Shown piece after piece: positions 52,452-62,109 of a DNA stretch of 64,000 bases (its first letter is position 1; each line of letters begins with the position of its first letter). The notes under the pieces were generated by a model. It was not told the origin of the DNA. It did not search any database and was given only the letters and a program-made list of their open reading frames with translations. The DNA is taken from NCBI RefSeq assembly GCF_001952855.1, contig NZ_LPNO01000055.1, positions 5,504 through 69,503 on the forward strand. The letters are read 5' to 3'. The position numbers were made by a program, and so were the translations under genes. This DNA is from Pseudomonas sp. ATCC PTA-122608. Its GTDB lineage: Bacteria > Pseudomonadota > Gammaproteobacteria > Pseudomonadales > Pseudomonadaceae.

Positions 52452-52487
52452 AAAAAAGCCCCGAAAACGCTGAAACGTTTCGGGGCT
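52452..52487 (-). terminator. Rho-independent terminator downstream of fbp
   Basis: On the minus strand agccccgaaacg, loop, cg-ttttcggggct, followed by ttttttg: a 12-bp stem with one bulge plus a T-tract. It ends fbp transcription before the small lipoprotein gene. Confidence 0.88.
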
Positions 52488-52509
52488 CAATCAAGCGAAT
52501 CAAATTACT

Positions 52510-52609
52510 GTAGGAGCGAGCTTGCTCGCGAAAAACGTTCAGCCGGCGCGGGCAACCAGGCAGCCCGTGTCATCGTTAACGCTCTTCGCGAGCAAGCTCG
52601 CTCCTACAG
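52510..52609. repeat. REPIN, head-to-head, GTAGGAG type
   Basis: Arms gtaggagcgagcttgctcgc and reverse complement. The spacer shares gttca and cccg-gt-a-cgtt-acg with the REPIN at 18844. It lies between fbp and its terminator, so it would be part of the fbp mRNA 3' end. Confidence 0.92.
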
Positions 52610-52619
52610 GTCACCAGGC

Positions 52620-53630
52620 TTACGCCTTGTGGTAACCGGTCACACGCTCGACTTCTTCCTTCGAACCCAGGAACACCGCCACGCGCTGGTGCAGGCCTTC
52701 CGGCTGGATGTCGAGGATGCGCTGGTGGCCGTCGGTGGACGCACCGCCCGCCTGTTCAACCAGGAACGACATCGGGTTGGCTTCGTACATCAGGCGCAGC
52801 TTGCCCGGCTTGGACGGCTCGCGGCTGTCACGTGGGTACATGAACAAGCCACCACGGGTCAGGATGCGGTGCACGTCGGCAACCATCGCCGCTACCCAGC
52901 GCATGTTGAAGTTCTTCTTCAACGGGCCTTCTTCGCCTGCCATCAACTCGCCTACATAGCGGGTAACCGGCTCTTCCCAGTGGCGCTGGTTGGACATGTT
53001 GATTGCAAATTCCTGGGTGGACGCAGGAATGGTGATGTCTTCGTGGGTGAGCACGAAGCTGCCCATTTCACGGTCCAGGGTGAAGCCTTTGACGCCATCG
53101 CCCAGGGTCAGTACCAGCATGGTCTGCGGGCCGTAGATCGCGTAACCGGCAGCTACCTGCTCGGTGCCTGGCTGCAGGAAGGCCTTTTCGTTCAGGGCTT
53201 CGTTCTGGCTCAGGTATTCGTTCGGGCAACGCAGTACCGAGAAGATGGTGCCGACCGGAGCGTTGATGTCGATGTTCGACGAACCGTCCAGCGGGTCGAA
53301 TACCAGCAGGTACGCGCCTTTCGGGTATTTGCCCGGGATCTGGTAGGCGTTGTCCATTTCTTCGGACGCCATGCCGGCCAGGTGACCGCCCCATTCGTTG
53401 GCTTCAAGCAGGATTTCGTTGGAAATCACGTCGAGCTTCTTCTGCACTTCGCCTTGTACGTTTTCAGTGCCCATGCTGCCCAGGACACCACCCAACGCGC
53501 CTTTGGAGACGGCGTGGCTGATTTCCTTGCAAGCACGCGCCACCACTTCGATAAGGAAGCGCAGATCGGCAGGCGTGTTGTTGCTGCGGGTCTGCTCGAT
53601 CAAATAGCGACTCAGGGTAACGCGGGACAT
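52620..53630 (-). CDS. fbp: Fructose-1,6-bisphosphatase class 1
   Basis: 336 aa gluconeogenic phosphatase. The metal and phosphate site FDPLDGSSNIDINAPVGTIFS (Asp112-Ser118 core) and the substrate-binding GKLRLMYEANPMSFLVEQAGG are intact. It is cytosolic and Mg-dependent. The mRNA 3' end carries a REPIN and a clear terminator. Confidence 0.97.
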   Translation of the reverse strand: MSRVTLSRYLIEQTRSNNTPADLRFLIEVVARACKEISHAVSKGALGGVLGSMGTENVQGEVQKKLDVISNEILLEANEWGGHLAGMASEEMDNAYQIPGKYPKGAYLLVFDPLDGSSNIDINAPVGTIFSVLRCPNEYLSQNEALNEKAFLQPGTEQVAAGYAIYGPQTMLVLTLGDGVKGFTLDREMGSFVLTHEDITIPASTQEFAINMSNQRHWEEPVTRYVGELMAGEEGPLKKNFNMRWVAAMVADVHRILTRGGLFMYPRDSREPSKPGKLRLMYEANPMSFLVEQAGGASTDGHQRILDIQPEGLHQRVAVFLGSKEEVERVTGYHKA

Positions 53631-53737
53631 GGAAGGCTCCGGAAATTGGGGGCTAAAAACCCGCGCAGTTTAACGCGAGTCGGGGCGTATTTCCTCCTAT
53701 CAGAGGATTTAAACCCAATAGAGTTCATGGACTTTAT

Positions 53738-55093
53738 TTAACGTGCCACCGGCGGCTTGCGCAGCAAACTGTAGGCCATGGCTCCAAGTGCCGCCACACC
53801 GAGCAGCAGCACGGCCCAAAGGCCGAGCTTTTTCCAGTTCGGCCCGGCATCGACAGGGGTCGCAACCGCAGGCGAAGTCACTACCGCCCCGCCCGCCACT
53901 TTGGCCTGCCCAAGCGCAGCCAGGCGTTCGGCGCTGTAATCCGGGATCAACGTCGACAGCGGCAAGTTCGCGCCCTTCACCGACGGATTGCCCAACGCCA
54001 AAGTGAACGGTGGCTCGCCCCGTGCCAGGAACACCAACTGCGTGGCCCGCACTGCAAAGCTCAAGGTCGGTGCCTCAACACCCAGGCCACCGCCGCGTTC
54101 GTCCACGTTGAGCTTGAGTTGCGCAACGGCCTGGCCGGGCAGCTGCAATTCGTTTTGTAAAACGTCCTGGCCATTTTGCGTCAGTCGATAGAGCAAGCCA
54201 CTGCTCAAAGGCTGCCAAGCCTGATTGCTTTCCCGGCGGCCCGACAGAGTGACCGGTGCGAGGCTGTTGGGTTGGCTCAGGTCGATACGCAGACGTTCGA
54301 CGTTCAGCGCGTTGGGCAACTGCCAGCTGTATTCACCGGCCTTGAGCCGGCTACCCGACAGTGGCTGCGACCACACCAGCGGCAACGGCAAGCTATGGGC
54401 ACTGACACTCTCCAGCTGCGCCGACGTCAGCGTCGGTGCCGCTTGGCCTTTCCACAGCAGGCGCAGATACCGTGCCGACTGCCCCGGCAGACTCACTTCA
54501 TGCTGCTCGACGCGTTCGTCGGCAAACGACAGACGCGCCACCTGCCCTTCGCCCCAGGAGCGCCAGTGCTGCAAGTCGTCGCTGGCTTCGATGCTGAAGC
54601 GCTGGAAGCCGTCGCGCTCGCTGGTCCAGTCGAGGATCAGTTGCTGCAGCGGCGCCTTGATCCCACTGGCATCAAGCAACCAGCCGCGCAGCACTTCTTC
54701 GCCGGCCTCCAGTTGGCTGGGCGGCTGCACCTGCACCAGTGTGCCGGTCGCTGTGGATTGCACGCGCACGCTGGGCACTGCTTCAGCGGAGTCGGCCGCG
54801 GCGTACAGCGGGAACCACTTCACATTGGCCAGGCTGCGGCTTTCGGTGCTTTGCGCCGACTGCCGCGCCAGCGCGTAAGCCTGGGGCTCACCTGCCGCGT
54901 TGAACACCCGCACATCACTCAAGTCGGCCTGCCGGGCGCTTAATTGCACCGCCAGCGGCAGCTCCAGGCGATACCAAGGGCCTTCGCCGCTTACCGTCAG
55001 CGGTACCCGCGTGGTGAAATCGGCGGGCGTTTCCTGGGCCCAGGCCGACAATGTTGTGCACAACCCCAACAGCGCCACACTCAACTTGCCCAT
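53738..55093 (-). CDS. DUF3999 family exported protein
   Basis: 451 aa. The N-terminal signal peptide (MGKLSVALLGLCTTLSAWAQ) is followed by a long beta-rich periplasmic region with galactose-binding-like segments (FSIEASDDLQHWRSWGEG, RYLRLLWKGQ) and one C-terminal membrane helix (about 425-443, LGLWAVLLLGVAALGAMAYSLL) with a short basic tail. ATG at 55093 is taken; TTG at 55096 is possible. It lies 15 nt after the DUF2339 gene and is co-transcribed with it. Function is not established for the family. Confidence 0.85.
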   Translation of the reverse strand: MGKLSVALLGLCTTLSAWAQETPADFTTRVPLTVSGEGPWYRLELPLAVQLSARQADLSDVRVFNAAGEPQAYALARQSAQSTESRSLANVKWFPLYAAADSAEAVPSVRVQSTATGTLVQVQPPSQLEAGEEVLRGWLLDASGIKAPLQQLILDWTSERDGFQRFSIEASDDLQHWRSWGEGQVARLSFADERVEQHEVSLPGQSARYLRLLWKGQAAPTLTSAQLESVSAHSLPLPLVWSQPLSGSRLKAGEYSWQLPNALNVERLRIDLSQPNSLAPVTLSGRRESNQAWQPLSSGLLYRLTQNGQDVLQNELQLPGQAVAQLKLNVDERGGGLGVEAPTLSFAVRATQLVFLARGEPPFTLALGNPSVKGANLPLSTLIPDYSAERLAALGQAKVAGGAVVTSPAVATPVDAGPNWKKLGLWAVLLLGVAALGAMAYSLLRKPPVAR

Positions 55094-55108
55094 CAAGAGG
55101 CCACTCCT

Positions 55109-58100
55109 TCAGTTTTCAACCACCGGCTCGGCGCGCTTGGGCGGCAGCGGAGCGAAATAGCCCACCACCAGCAACAAACCACCCACACCGATAAACGATA
55201 CGATCCGCGCCAGCCCACCGCGGTTGCTCAATTCGACGAAGAACAATTTGGCGACCACCACGGCAATCAACGCCGCACCGATCAGCCACACCTCTCGCCG
55301 ATGACGCAGATGGCCACCGATCATCAGGCTCAGAGCAATCAGGGTCCAGACGATCGACAGCCCGGCCTGCACCAGCATCGACTCCAGCAGCGCATCCAGA
55401 TGGAATGGCACGCCGCCCCAATGGTGAGCCGTGCGCATCACCAGGGCGGTGAAGAAGGCGAACAGCGAAACCCCGGCGACCGCTTGGGCGATCAGCTCGG
55501 CGCGCGGCCCGCGTTGCGGGGCGGCACTGCGGGACCACAGGTACACACCCAGCAACGCGAACAACAACCCCAGATCCAGCGGGTTAAGCAGCGGCACATA
55601 CGGCAGCGGCTCGGCGGTGCCGTCGCTGAAGATATTCGCCAGCCAGAACCAGCCGAGCATCAGCACGGCCAGCGGCAGCGCGGCATACAACCGATACTCG
55701 CGCGGGTACGTCGACACCGGCCATGGCCAACTGCGCGGCGCGGCGGCGAGCACCAGGTACAGGCTCGGCAGAATCGCCCAGCCCAACCAGCGCCAGGCGT
55801 TGTATTCCTCGGACAACAGCAACAGGCCGTAGCGCAACTCCAGCGCCAGCACGCCGATCAGCAGCCAGCAACCGAGCACATGCGCGGCGCTCAGGGCTTT
55901 CTCCGGAATGACCGAAGCCAGGCGCCGCAGCGACACGAAGTGCACCGCAAACACCGCCGCCCACGCCAGCCAGGCAAAATTCGCTGCCGGGTGATAACGC
56001 GAGCCCCACGCGCCCAGCAACACCACGCCCACCGCCGGCATCAACAGCGTGCACAACACGCCCAGCGACGCCCATTGCAGGCGCAGGGCCAACACTGCCC
56101 AGATCGCCACACTCACTGCCGCTACTGCCAACAGCCAAGTGCCTTGCAGCATCGACGGCGCAAAACGCAGCACTTCGCTGACCAACGCCAACGTCCACCA
56201 ACCCGCGCCCCACACCAACAGCACGTCGGACAGCCGCTGCAAACTCAACGCTTCGAACACCGGCGCATGAGGCCGACGCTGCAAGCGCCAGGCACCGACC
56301 AGCGCTGCCAGCCCGAGCACCATCGGCGTCCAGAAGCCGCTATGACCCAAAGGACGCAAGCCTTCGCTGGTCAGCGGCCCGAGCAGGTCCGGCACCGCGA
56401 TCAGGAACGAAGCGCCACCGATCACTTGCAGCAACAACCCGAAGACAAAACTGACGCGCTGTTGCAGATACAGGCTCAGCCAGATGATCAACAAACCACT
56501 GGCCGCCCACACGCCGCTGGCGGTCTCCCAGGGCAGCACGAACAGCACCGCGAGGTTGATCAGCACCAGCCCGGCCAACAGCACTACCGACAGGCCACGC
56601 AACAACCGCACATCGCTGCGCACCATGGTGTCCCGCGCTGCCAGCAACATGCCGCCGACCAACGCCAGGCCAATCAGCGAGGCGGTGAGCAAGCCGCTCC
56701 AGCCGGCACTGAACACCGCACCCGAATCAGTGCCCGCTTGAAGGCGCAGCAGGAACAGCGCCCCACCCAGCAGTTGCACGGCAAACGCGGTGAAGAGGAA
56801 CGTGCGCGAGCCGACCCGCAGACCGACCAGCAAGGTCGCCAGGCCCGCTATCGCCCAACTGATGGCGGTACCTTGGGTCGACAGCAGCAGCGGTGCGAGC
56901 AGGTACAAGAAGCCCAGGCCGACACTGGCCAATACCGGCAAGCCTCGACGTTCCCACTGCGCCGCCTGCTCAGTCGGGGCTTTGCGCAACTGGAAGAAAC
57001 TGAACAGCAATGCCGCACCGAGCAGCAATGCACCCAACGGTGCACCCTCCAACAGACTGGTCTCGCCAACCCCCAATTCGCTGAGGAACGCCAGCGCCGA
57101 GCCGACTTGCAACAGCAAGCCAAAAGCCCGTGCCAATGGCCGTTGCTGGCGCAGGCCAAGCCAGAAGATACCGGCGCCTTCCACGGCCCAGGCGGCCGCG
57201 GTCCAACGTGCGTCGAGGCCCAGGGGAATCGCCAGGCTGGCAAAGATCACACCCAGCGCCAGGCAGGTTTCCGCCAGCAGCAAGGCGCGACCGCCGCTCA
57301 ACAAACGGGCCAGGCCCATGTAGATAATGCCCAGGGCCAGCGCGCTGAACGCGGCGGCAAACTCCAGGTGCTGCACCAGCGCAAACTGCAACCCAAAGCC
57401 CACCAGCGGCGGGCCGAACAGCATGCTGCCGTCGACATAGTCGCCCTTGGCCGCCGACCAGCGCAGCAATGCACCACGGCTGTCATCGTCCGGTGCGTCG
57501 CGCATCTCCAGCAACTTGCGCCGGGCGAACAACAGGCCAATGCCCAGGTACATCAGGAAAAACACAATCAGGAACGGCTCGGTGCTCCACAACAGCTCCG
57601 GCGTATAGGAGCGCATGCCCCAGGCGAAGCCGATACCGAAGGTGCCGACAAAGCCGATCAGGTTGAGCAGGCGCCAGGCCTTGAACCAGGCGATGGCGAG
57701 AATGCCCGCGTTAAGCAGGGCGAAATAGCTGAACAGCGCCACATGGTTACCGGCGCCGGTAGACGTGAGGATAGGTGCGGCAAAACCGCCGAGTGCGGCG
57801 GCGCAAGCCAGGCCGAGGGCGTCCTGGGTAATCGCCAGGATCGCCGAGAACACCGTGACAGCCACCAGCAAGCCTAAGGCCGCACCGGGATCAAGCAGCG
57901 GATGCAGGCGCATCGCGGCGAACACCGTCAGGTACAACACGGCGATGCCGGTGCCTTGCAGCATCAATCCGTAATTGCTGTTGCGCAGCCGCAGCCACCA
58001 CCCCAAACCCAGCAAGGCCAGTGCACAGCCGGCAACGCCCGCGTAACGCAGCTCGATCGGCACCACCATGCCTTCAGTGGCATAACGCAGCAGGAACGCC

Positions 58101-58630
58101 AGGCCGAGGAACAACAGCACCACGCCGACCCGCAGCACGGTGTTGCCGCCGAACAGCCAGTTGCGCGCGCCGCTGATGGCGCGTTCGATGAAGTTGGGGC
58201 CGCGAGGTACCGCAGGCGTAGCAGGTTGTTCAGGGATTTTTTCGCTCGGCTCAGCCCTCCAGACGTCAGCCGGCAATGGCTGGCTGGGCTCGGCCGCCAC
58301 GGTGGCGTAGGCGGGTTCCAGTTCGGCGGGTAATTCCCAGACGAGTTCGGGCGGCGCCGGTACCGGCAGCGGTTCTTCGACAAAGACAGGTTCGGGGGTT
58401 TCAACGGCACCCGGTCTTTCCAGCAAGGCCAGGCGTTGCTCGACTACTTTAATGGCGCTCCTGGCAGACTCCAGCTGACGGCCTTGCTCCTCCGTACGCG
58501 AGGCAAGCATCGACAGGCGAATCGCCTGGCCAATGCCCAAACCGAGCAGCGCTCCAATGCCCGCATCACTGAACGACTCATCGAGCGTCCAGCCGAGCAC
58601 CAGGCCAATCAGCATGAAAATCCATTGCAT
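55109..58630 (-). CDS. DUF2339 family large polytopic membrane protein
   Basis: 1173 aa. An N-terminal helix (MQWIFMLIGLVLGWTL) and a coiled-coil-like segment (about 45-70, EEQGRQLESARSAIKVVEQRLALLE) are followed by a Pro/Glu-rich linker to about 145. Beyond that are more than 25 hydrophobic segments with short loops to the C-terminus. There is no catalytic motif I can recognise. ATG at 58630 follows AGGGA. It forms a two-gene unit with the DUF3999 gene. The family is widespread in proteobacteria and without assigned function; a role at the cell envelope is an inference from topology only. Confidence 0.85.
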   Translation of the reverse strand: MQWIFMLIGLVLGWTLDESFSDAGIGALLGLGIGQAIRLSMLASRTEEQGRQLESARSAIKVVEQRLALLERPGAVETPEPVFVEEPLPVPAPPELVWELPAELEPAYATVAAEPSQPLPADVWRAEPSEKIPEQPATPAVPRGPNFIERAISGARNWLFGGNTVLRVGVVLLFLGLAFLLRYATEGMVVPIELRYAGVAGCALALLGLGWWLRLRNSNYGLMLQGTGIAVLYLTVFAAMRLHPLLDPGAALGLLVAVTVFSAILAITQDALGLACAAALGGFAAPILTSTGAGNHVALFSYFALLNAGILAIAWFKAWRLLNLIGFVGTFGIGFAWGMRSYTPELLWSTEPFLIVFFLMYLGIGLLFARRKLLEMRDAPDDDSRGALLRWSAAKGDYVDGSMLFGPPLVGFGLQFALVQHLEFAAAFSALALGIIYMGLARLLSGGRALLLAETCLALGVIFASLAIPLGLDARWTAAAWAVEGAGIFWLGLRQQRPLARAFGLLLQVGSALAFLSELGVGETSLLEGAPLGALLLGAALLFSFFQLRKAPTEQAAQWERRGLPVLASVGLGFLYLLAPLLLSTQGTAISWAIAGLATLLVGLRVGSRTFLFTAFAVQLLGGALFLLRLQAGTDSGAVFSAGWSGLLTASLIGLALVGGMLLAARDTMVRSDVRLLRGLSVVLLAGLVLINLAVLFVLPWETASGVWAASGLLIIWLSLYLQQRVSFVFGLLLQVIGGASFLIAVPDLLGPLTSEGLRPLGHSGFWTPMVLGLAALVGAWRLQRRPHAPVFEALSLQRLSDVLLVWGAGWWTLALVSEVLRFAPSMLQGTWLLAVAAVSVAIWAVLALRLQWASLGVLCTLLMPAVGVVLLGAWGSRYHPAANFAWLAWAAVFAVHFVSLRRLASVIPEKALSAAHVLGCWLLIGVLALELRYGLLLLSEEYNAWRWLGWAILPSLYLVLAAAPRSWPWPVSTYPREYRLYAALPLAVLMLGWFWLANIFSDGTAEPLPYVPLLNPLDLGLLFALLGVYLWSRSAAPQRGPRAELIAQAVAGVSLFAFFTALVMRTAHHWGGVPFHLDALLESMLVQAGLSIVWTLIALSLMIGGHLRHRREVWLIGAALIAVVVAKLFFVELSNRGGLARIVSFIGVGGLLLVVGYFAPLPPKRAEPVVEN

Positions 58631-58694
58631 GGTCGATATCCCTAAGCAGCCCGAAGCGGGCAAAGGCGATGCTCAGTATATCGACACGGACCCC

Positions 58695-58785
58695 ATGTGG
58701 GAGCGGGCTTGCTCGCGAAGGCGGTGGATCAGTCACAAATTTGTCGACTGACACTGCGCTTTCGCGAGCAAGCCCGCTCCCACAT
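58695..58785. repeat. REPIN, head-to-head
   Basis: Arms atgtgggagcgggcttgctc and reverse complement. The spacer has ggtggatcagtc and gactgacactgcgc. It lies between glgP and the DUF2339 gene. Confidence 0.93.
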
Positions 58786-58800
58786 TTTGTATTGCGGTGT

Positions 58801-61251
58801 CTAATCCAACGCTTTCCAGATTTCCGTCGCATATTCCCGGATGGTCCGGTCCGACGAGAACCAGCCCATGCGCGCGGTATTGAGCACCGCCGAGCGCCAC
58901 CATTCCTTGGAGTCGTGCCAATGGGCCTCGACCCGCGCCTGGGCATCCCAATAGGAATCAAAGTCGGCACAGACCAGGAAGCGGTCGTAGTCGATCAGCG
59001 AATCCACCAACCCGGCATAACGGCCCGGATCATCCGGTGAGAACACCCCGCCGCGAATCGCTTGCAGTACGTCGTTCAAGCGATGGGATGCGGCAACATC
59101 CGGCCCGGCATTGAATTCACCGGCATGTTTGCGCGCCTCCACCTGCTCGGCACTGAGGCCGAAGATAAACATGTGATCGGCGCCCACGCGCTCGTGCATC
59201 TCGACGTTGGCGCCGTCCATGGTGCCGATGGTCAACGCACCGTTGAGGCCGAACTTCATGTTGCTGGTGCCCGACGCTTCAAAGCCGGCAGTGGAAATCT
59301 GCTCCGACAGGTCGGCCGCCGGAATGATGCTTTCCGCCAGGCTGACGTTGTAGTTGGGCAGGAACACTACCTTGAGCAAACCGCGCACGGTGGGGTCGTT
59401 GTTGACGGTGCGGGCGATGTCGTTGGTCAGCTTGATGATCAGCTTGGCCTGGTGATAGCTGGCCGCTGCCTTGCCGGCGAAGATCTTCACCCGCGGCACC
59501 CAATCGGTGCCCGGCTCGGCACGGATCGCCTGGTACAGCGCGACGGTGTGCAGCAGGTTCAACAGCTGGCGCTTGTACTCGTGGATGCGTTTGACCTGCA
59601 CATCGAACATCGCCGCCGGGTTGACTGAAATCCCCAGGCGCTCGTGAATGATGTCGGCCAGTGCCCGTTTACTGTGCAGCCGCTGCTCGGCGAAGGCTTT
59701 GCGGAACGCTTGCTTCTCGGCGAAGGTTTCCAGCTCAACCAGACGGGTTTCGGTGTTGTCGAGAATGTCCGGGCCCAGCGCTTCCACCAGCATCGCAGTG
59801 AGTTTTGGATTCGCCTGGAACAACCAGCGGCGGAACGTAATGCCGTTGGTTTTGTTATTGATGCGGTCCGGGTAGAGCTTGTGCAGTTCGGAGAACACCG
59901 TGCTGCGCATCAGTTGGGTGTGCAGGCCAGACACGCCGTTCACGCTGTGGGAACCAAGGAACGCCAGGTTGCCCATGCGTACGCGGCGGCCGTTGTCTTC
60001 TTCGATCAAAGACACTGCGCGCAGTACGTCGAAGTCGTGAATGCCTTTGGCCCGCAGCGAGTCGATGTGCTGGGCGTTGATCAGGTAGATGATCTGCATG
60101 TGCCGCGGCAGCATGCGTTCCATCAAGCCGACCGGCCAGGTTTCCAGCGCCTCCGGGAGCAAGGTGTGGTTGGTGTAAGACAGGGTTTCGACGGTCACGT
60201 CCCAGGCGGCATCCCACGGGATGTCGTGCAGGTCCACCAACTGGCGCATCAACTCGGCCACCGCAATCGACGGGTGCGTGTCGTTGAGCTGGATGGCCGC
60301 GTGTTCGCCCAGGCTCAGCACCGAGCCGTGCATGTTTTTGTGGCGACGCAGCAAGTCCTGCAACGAGGCGGAAACGAAGAAGTATTCCTGGCGCAGGCGA
60401 AGTTCCTGCCCTGCTTCGGTGCTGTCGGCCGGGTAAAGCACTCGGGAGATGCTTTCGGCGCGAGCCACTTCGGCGACAGCGCCCAGGTGGTCACCAGCGT
60501 TGAAGCGTTCCAGGTGCAGGTCTTCCACGGCGCGGGCACGCCACAGGCGCAAGGTGTTGACGCTTGCACCACGCCAGCCGACGACCGGGGTGTCATACGC
60601 TACTGCGCGTACGGTTTCATTCGGTGACCACACCTGAATCGACTTGCCGGACGCATCCAGCAGGGTTTCCACGCCACCGCCAAAGCCGATCGGGTAGATC
60701 ACCTCGGCGCGCTCGAACTCCCACGGGTTGCCGAAATCCAGCCAGCGTTCGGTTTGTTCCTGCTGCCAGCCATCGACAATCGCCTGGCGGAACAAGCCGT
60801 GCTCATAACGAATGCCATAACCGTGGCCGGCAATGCCCAGGGTCGACATGCTTTCCATGAAGCACGCCGCCAGGCGACCAAGGCCACCGTTGCCCAGGGC
60901 CGCGTCGGGCTCCAGCAGGCGAATGCGCTCCATATCCACGCCCAGCTCGCTCATGGCCTCACGGGCCACGTCCAGCAAGCCGAGGTTGCTCAGGCTGTCG
61001 TAGAGCAGACGGCCGATCAGGAATTCCAGCGAGAGGTAATAGACCCGCTTCTGTCCCTTGCGGTAGATGTGCCGCGTGTGGTCCATCCAGTGGTCGACCA
61101 TATGGTCGCGGGCGGCCAGTGCGATGGCTTCGAACCAATCGTGGTCGAAGGCGTGATCGGGGTCCTTGCCCACCGCGTAGGTAAGTTTGGTCAAGACGGC
61201 ATCGCGAAATGCGGCTACCTCTGCTTCTCGTACAAGCGGTTCCTGAGACAT
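58801..61251 (-). CDS. glgP: Glycogen/alpha-glucan phosphorylase
   Basis: 816 aa PLP-dependent phosphorylase releasing glucose-1-phosphate from glycogen or maltodextrins. The PLP lysine is Lys666 in EASGTSNMKFGLNGALTIGTMDGANVE. N-terminal family blocks: YYLSLEFLIGR, ALGNGGLGRLAACFM and GYGIRYEHGLF. ATG at 61251 is preferred to TTG at 61254. It is isolated from other glycogen genes. The 235-bp gap to the divergent gene includes the near-direct repeats agacggtctgac/agacggtagac. Confidence 0.96.
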   Translation of the reverse strand: MSQEPLVREAEVAAFRDAVLTKLTYAVGKDPDHAFDHDWFEAIALAARDHMVDHWMDHTRHIYRKGQKRVYYLSLEFLIGRLLYDSLSNLGLLDVAREAMSELGVDMERIRLLEPDAALGNGGLGRLAACFMESMSTLGIAGHGYGIRYEHGLFRQAIVDGWQQEQTERWLDFGNPWEFERAEVIYPIGFGGGVETLLDASGKSIQVWSPNETVRAVAYDTPVVGWRGASVNTLRLWRARAVEDLHLERFNAGDHLGAVAEVARAESISRVLYPADSTEAGQELRLRQEYFFVSASLQDLLRRHKNMHGSVLSLGEHAAIQLNDTHPSIAVAELMRQLVDLHDIPWDAAWDVTVETLSYTNHTLLPEALETWPVGLMERMLPRHMQIIYLINAQHIDSLRAKGIHDFDVLRAVSLIEEDNGRRVRMGNLAFLGSHSVNGVSGLHTQLMRSTVFSELHKLYPDRINNKTNGITFRRWLFQANPKLTAMLVEALGPDILDNTETRLVELETFAEKQAFRKAFAEQRLHSKRALADIIHERLGISVNPAAMFDVQVKRIHEYKRQLLNLLHTVALYQAIRAEPGTDWVPRVKIFAGKAAASYHQAKLIIKLTNDIARTVNNDPTVRGLLKVVFLPNYNVSLAESIIPAADLSEQISTAGFEASGTSNMKFGLNGALTIGTMDGANVEMHERVGADHMFIFGLSAEQVEARKHAGEFNAGPDVAASHRLNDVLQAIRGGVFSPDDPGRYAGLVDSLIDYDRFLVCADFDSYWDAQARVEAHWHDSKEWWRSAVLNTARMGWFSSDRTIREYATEIWKALD

Positions 61252-61486
61252 CAATGCGACCTCGGGCGAGATAGAAGGAGTTGCTAGAGCCTAGACGGTC
61301 TGACAGACGGTAGACGCTCTGGTTCGGCAGTTTTTTAACTCATTCACCTTTGCGTGATTTAGATGCAGGGGCCGTGCCCGTTTGTGGCCCGACGCAGCCT
61401 TCGAGCTGAAACCTGGAAGATATTGTTCAAAAAATCACCAATTCCGGTATGATCCCGCGCCGGATAACACCCCTCTTGGAAACCTG

Positions 61487-61921
61487 ATGAAGCCTCAACT
61501 GATCGCCGCCGCGGAACTCGACCGTCTCGAGACCTGGCAGAAATACTCAAGCCATATGTGTGGCGGCTGTGTGTCGAGCTGCTGCACCCTGCCGGTTGAG
61601 GTGAAGATCAAGGACCTGATCCGCATCGGCATCGTCGATGAGTTCGAGCGAGGCGACCCGCCGAAGAACATCGCCAAGCGCTTGCAGAAGGAAGGCATCG
61701 TCGAGCGCTTCAATGCCAAATCCGAGATCTTCACCCTGCAGCGCATGAGCAACAACGATTGCCTGTATCTGGATCGTAAGAGCCGCTTCTGCACTATTTA
61801 TGACAAGCGCCCGGATACTTGCCGCAATCATCCGAAAATCGGGCCACGGCCGGGGTATTGCGCGTACAAGCCGAAGGAAGTGGTTCGCGAGACCAAGTTG
61901 CGTACGCTCGATAAGTTCTGA
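61487..61921 (+). CDS. YkgJ family cysteine-cluster protein
   Basis: 144 aa protein with the cysteine cluster Cys25-x2-Cys28-x3-Cys32-Cys33 (MCGGCVSSCC), then CLYLDRKSRFCTIYDKRPDTCRNHP and a late YCAY Cys. The pattern is that of the YkgJ/CxxCxxCC family, which probably binds zinc or an iron-sulphur cluster. ATG at 61487 gives MKPQLIAAAELDRLE; an in-frame codon at 61382 lies in the promoter region. Function unknown. Confidence 0.88.
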   Translation: MKPQLIAAAELDRLETWQKYSSHMCGGCVSSCCTLPVEVKIKDLIRIGIVDEFERGDPPKNIAKRLQKEGIVERFNAKSEIFTLQRMSNNDCLYLDRKSRFCTIYDKRPDTCRNHPKIGPRPGYCAYKPKEVVRETKLRTLDKF

Positions 61922-61951
61922 TCCGAATGCTTTATTGCTTGAACTACCGCT

Positions 61952-62019
61952 TTCGCGAGCAAGCCCGCTCCCACATTTGAAATGCATTCCAAATGTGGGA
62001 GCGGGCTTGCTCGCGAAGA
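61952..62019. repeat. REPIN, tail-to-tail
   Basis: ttcgcgagcaagcccgctcc...cacat and reverse complement around the spacer ttgaaatgcattccaa. It lies between the YkgJ-type gene and the typA terminator. Confidence 0.92.
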
Positions 62020-62054
62020 GGCCGGCACGGTCACCACACAATCCCCAGACAAAC

Positions 62055-62092
62055 AAAAACGCCCCCGACCTTGCGGTCGGGGGCGTTTTTTT
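62055..62092. terminator. Bidirectional rho-independent terminator
   Basis: aaaaacgcccccgacc, ttgc loop, ggtcgggggcgttttttt: an 11-12 bp GC-rich stem with A- and T-tracts on both sides. It serves the convergent YkgJ-type gene and typA. Confidence 0.93.
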
Positions 62093-62109
62093 GCAGCTAA
62101 CTAAAAGAC

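Noticed and set aside
54944..57877. 977-aa open frame antisense to the DUF2339 gene
   Set aside because: Gln/Arg/His-rich composition typical of the complement of Leu/Ala-rich membrane-protein codons; no domain and no start signal.
2645..62019. Regularly recurring ~90-bp palindromes as a possible CRISPR or attC array
   Set aside because: The copies are kilobases apart, each is a self-contained inverted pair, there are no spacers in series and no cas or integrase gene. They fit REP/REPIN.
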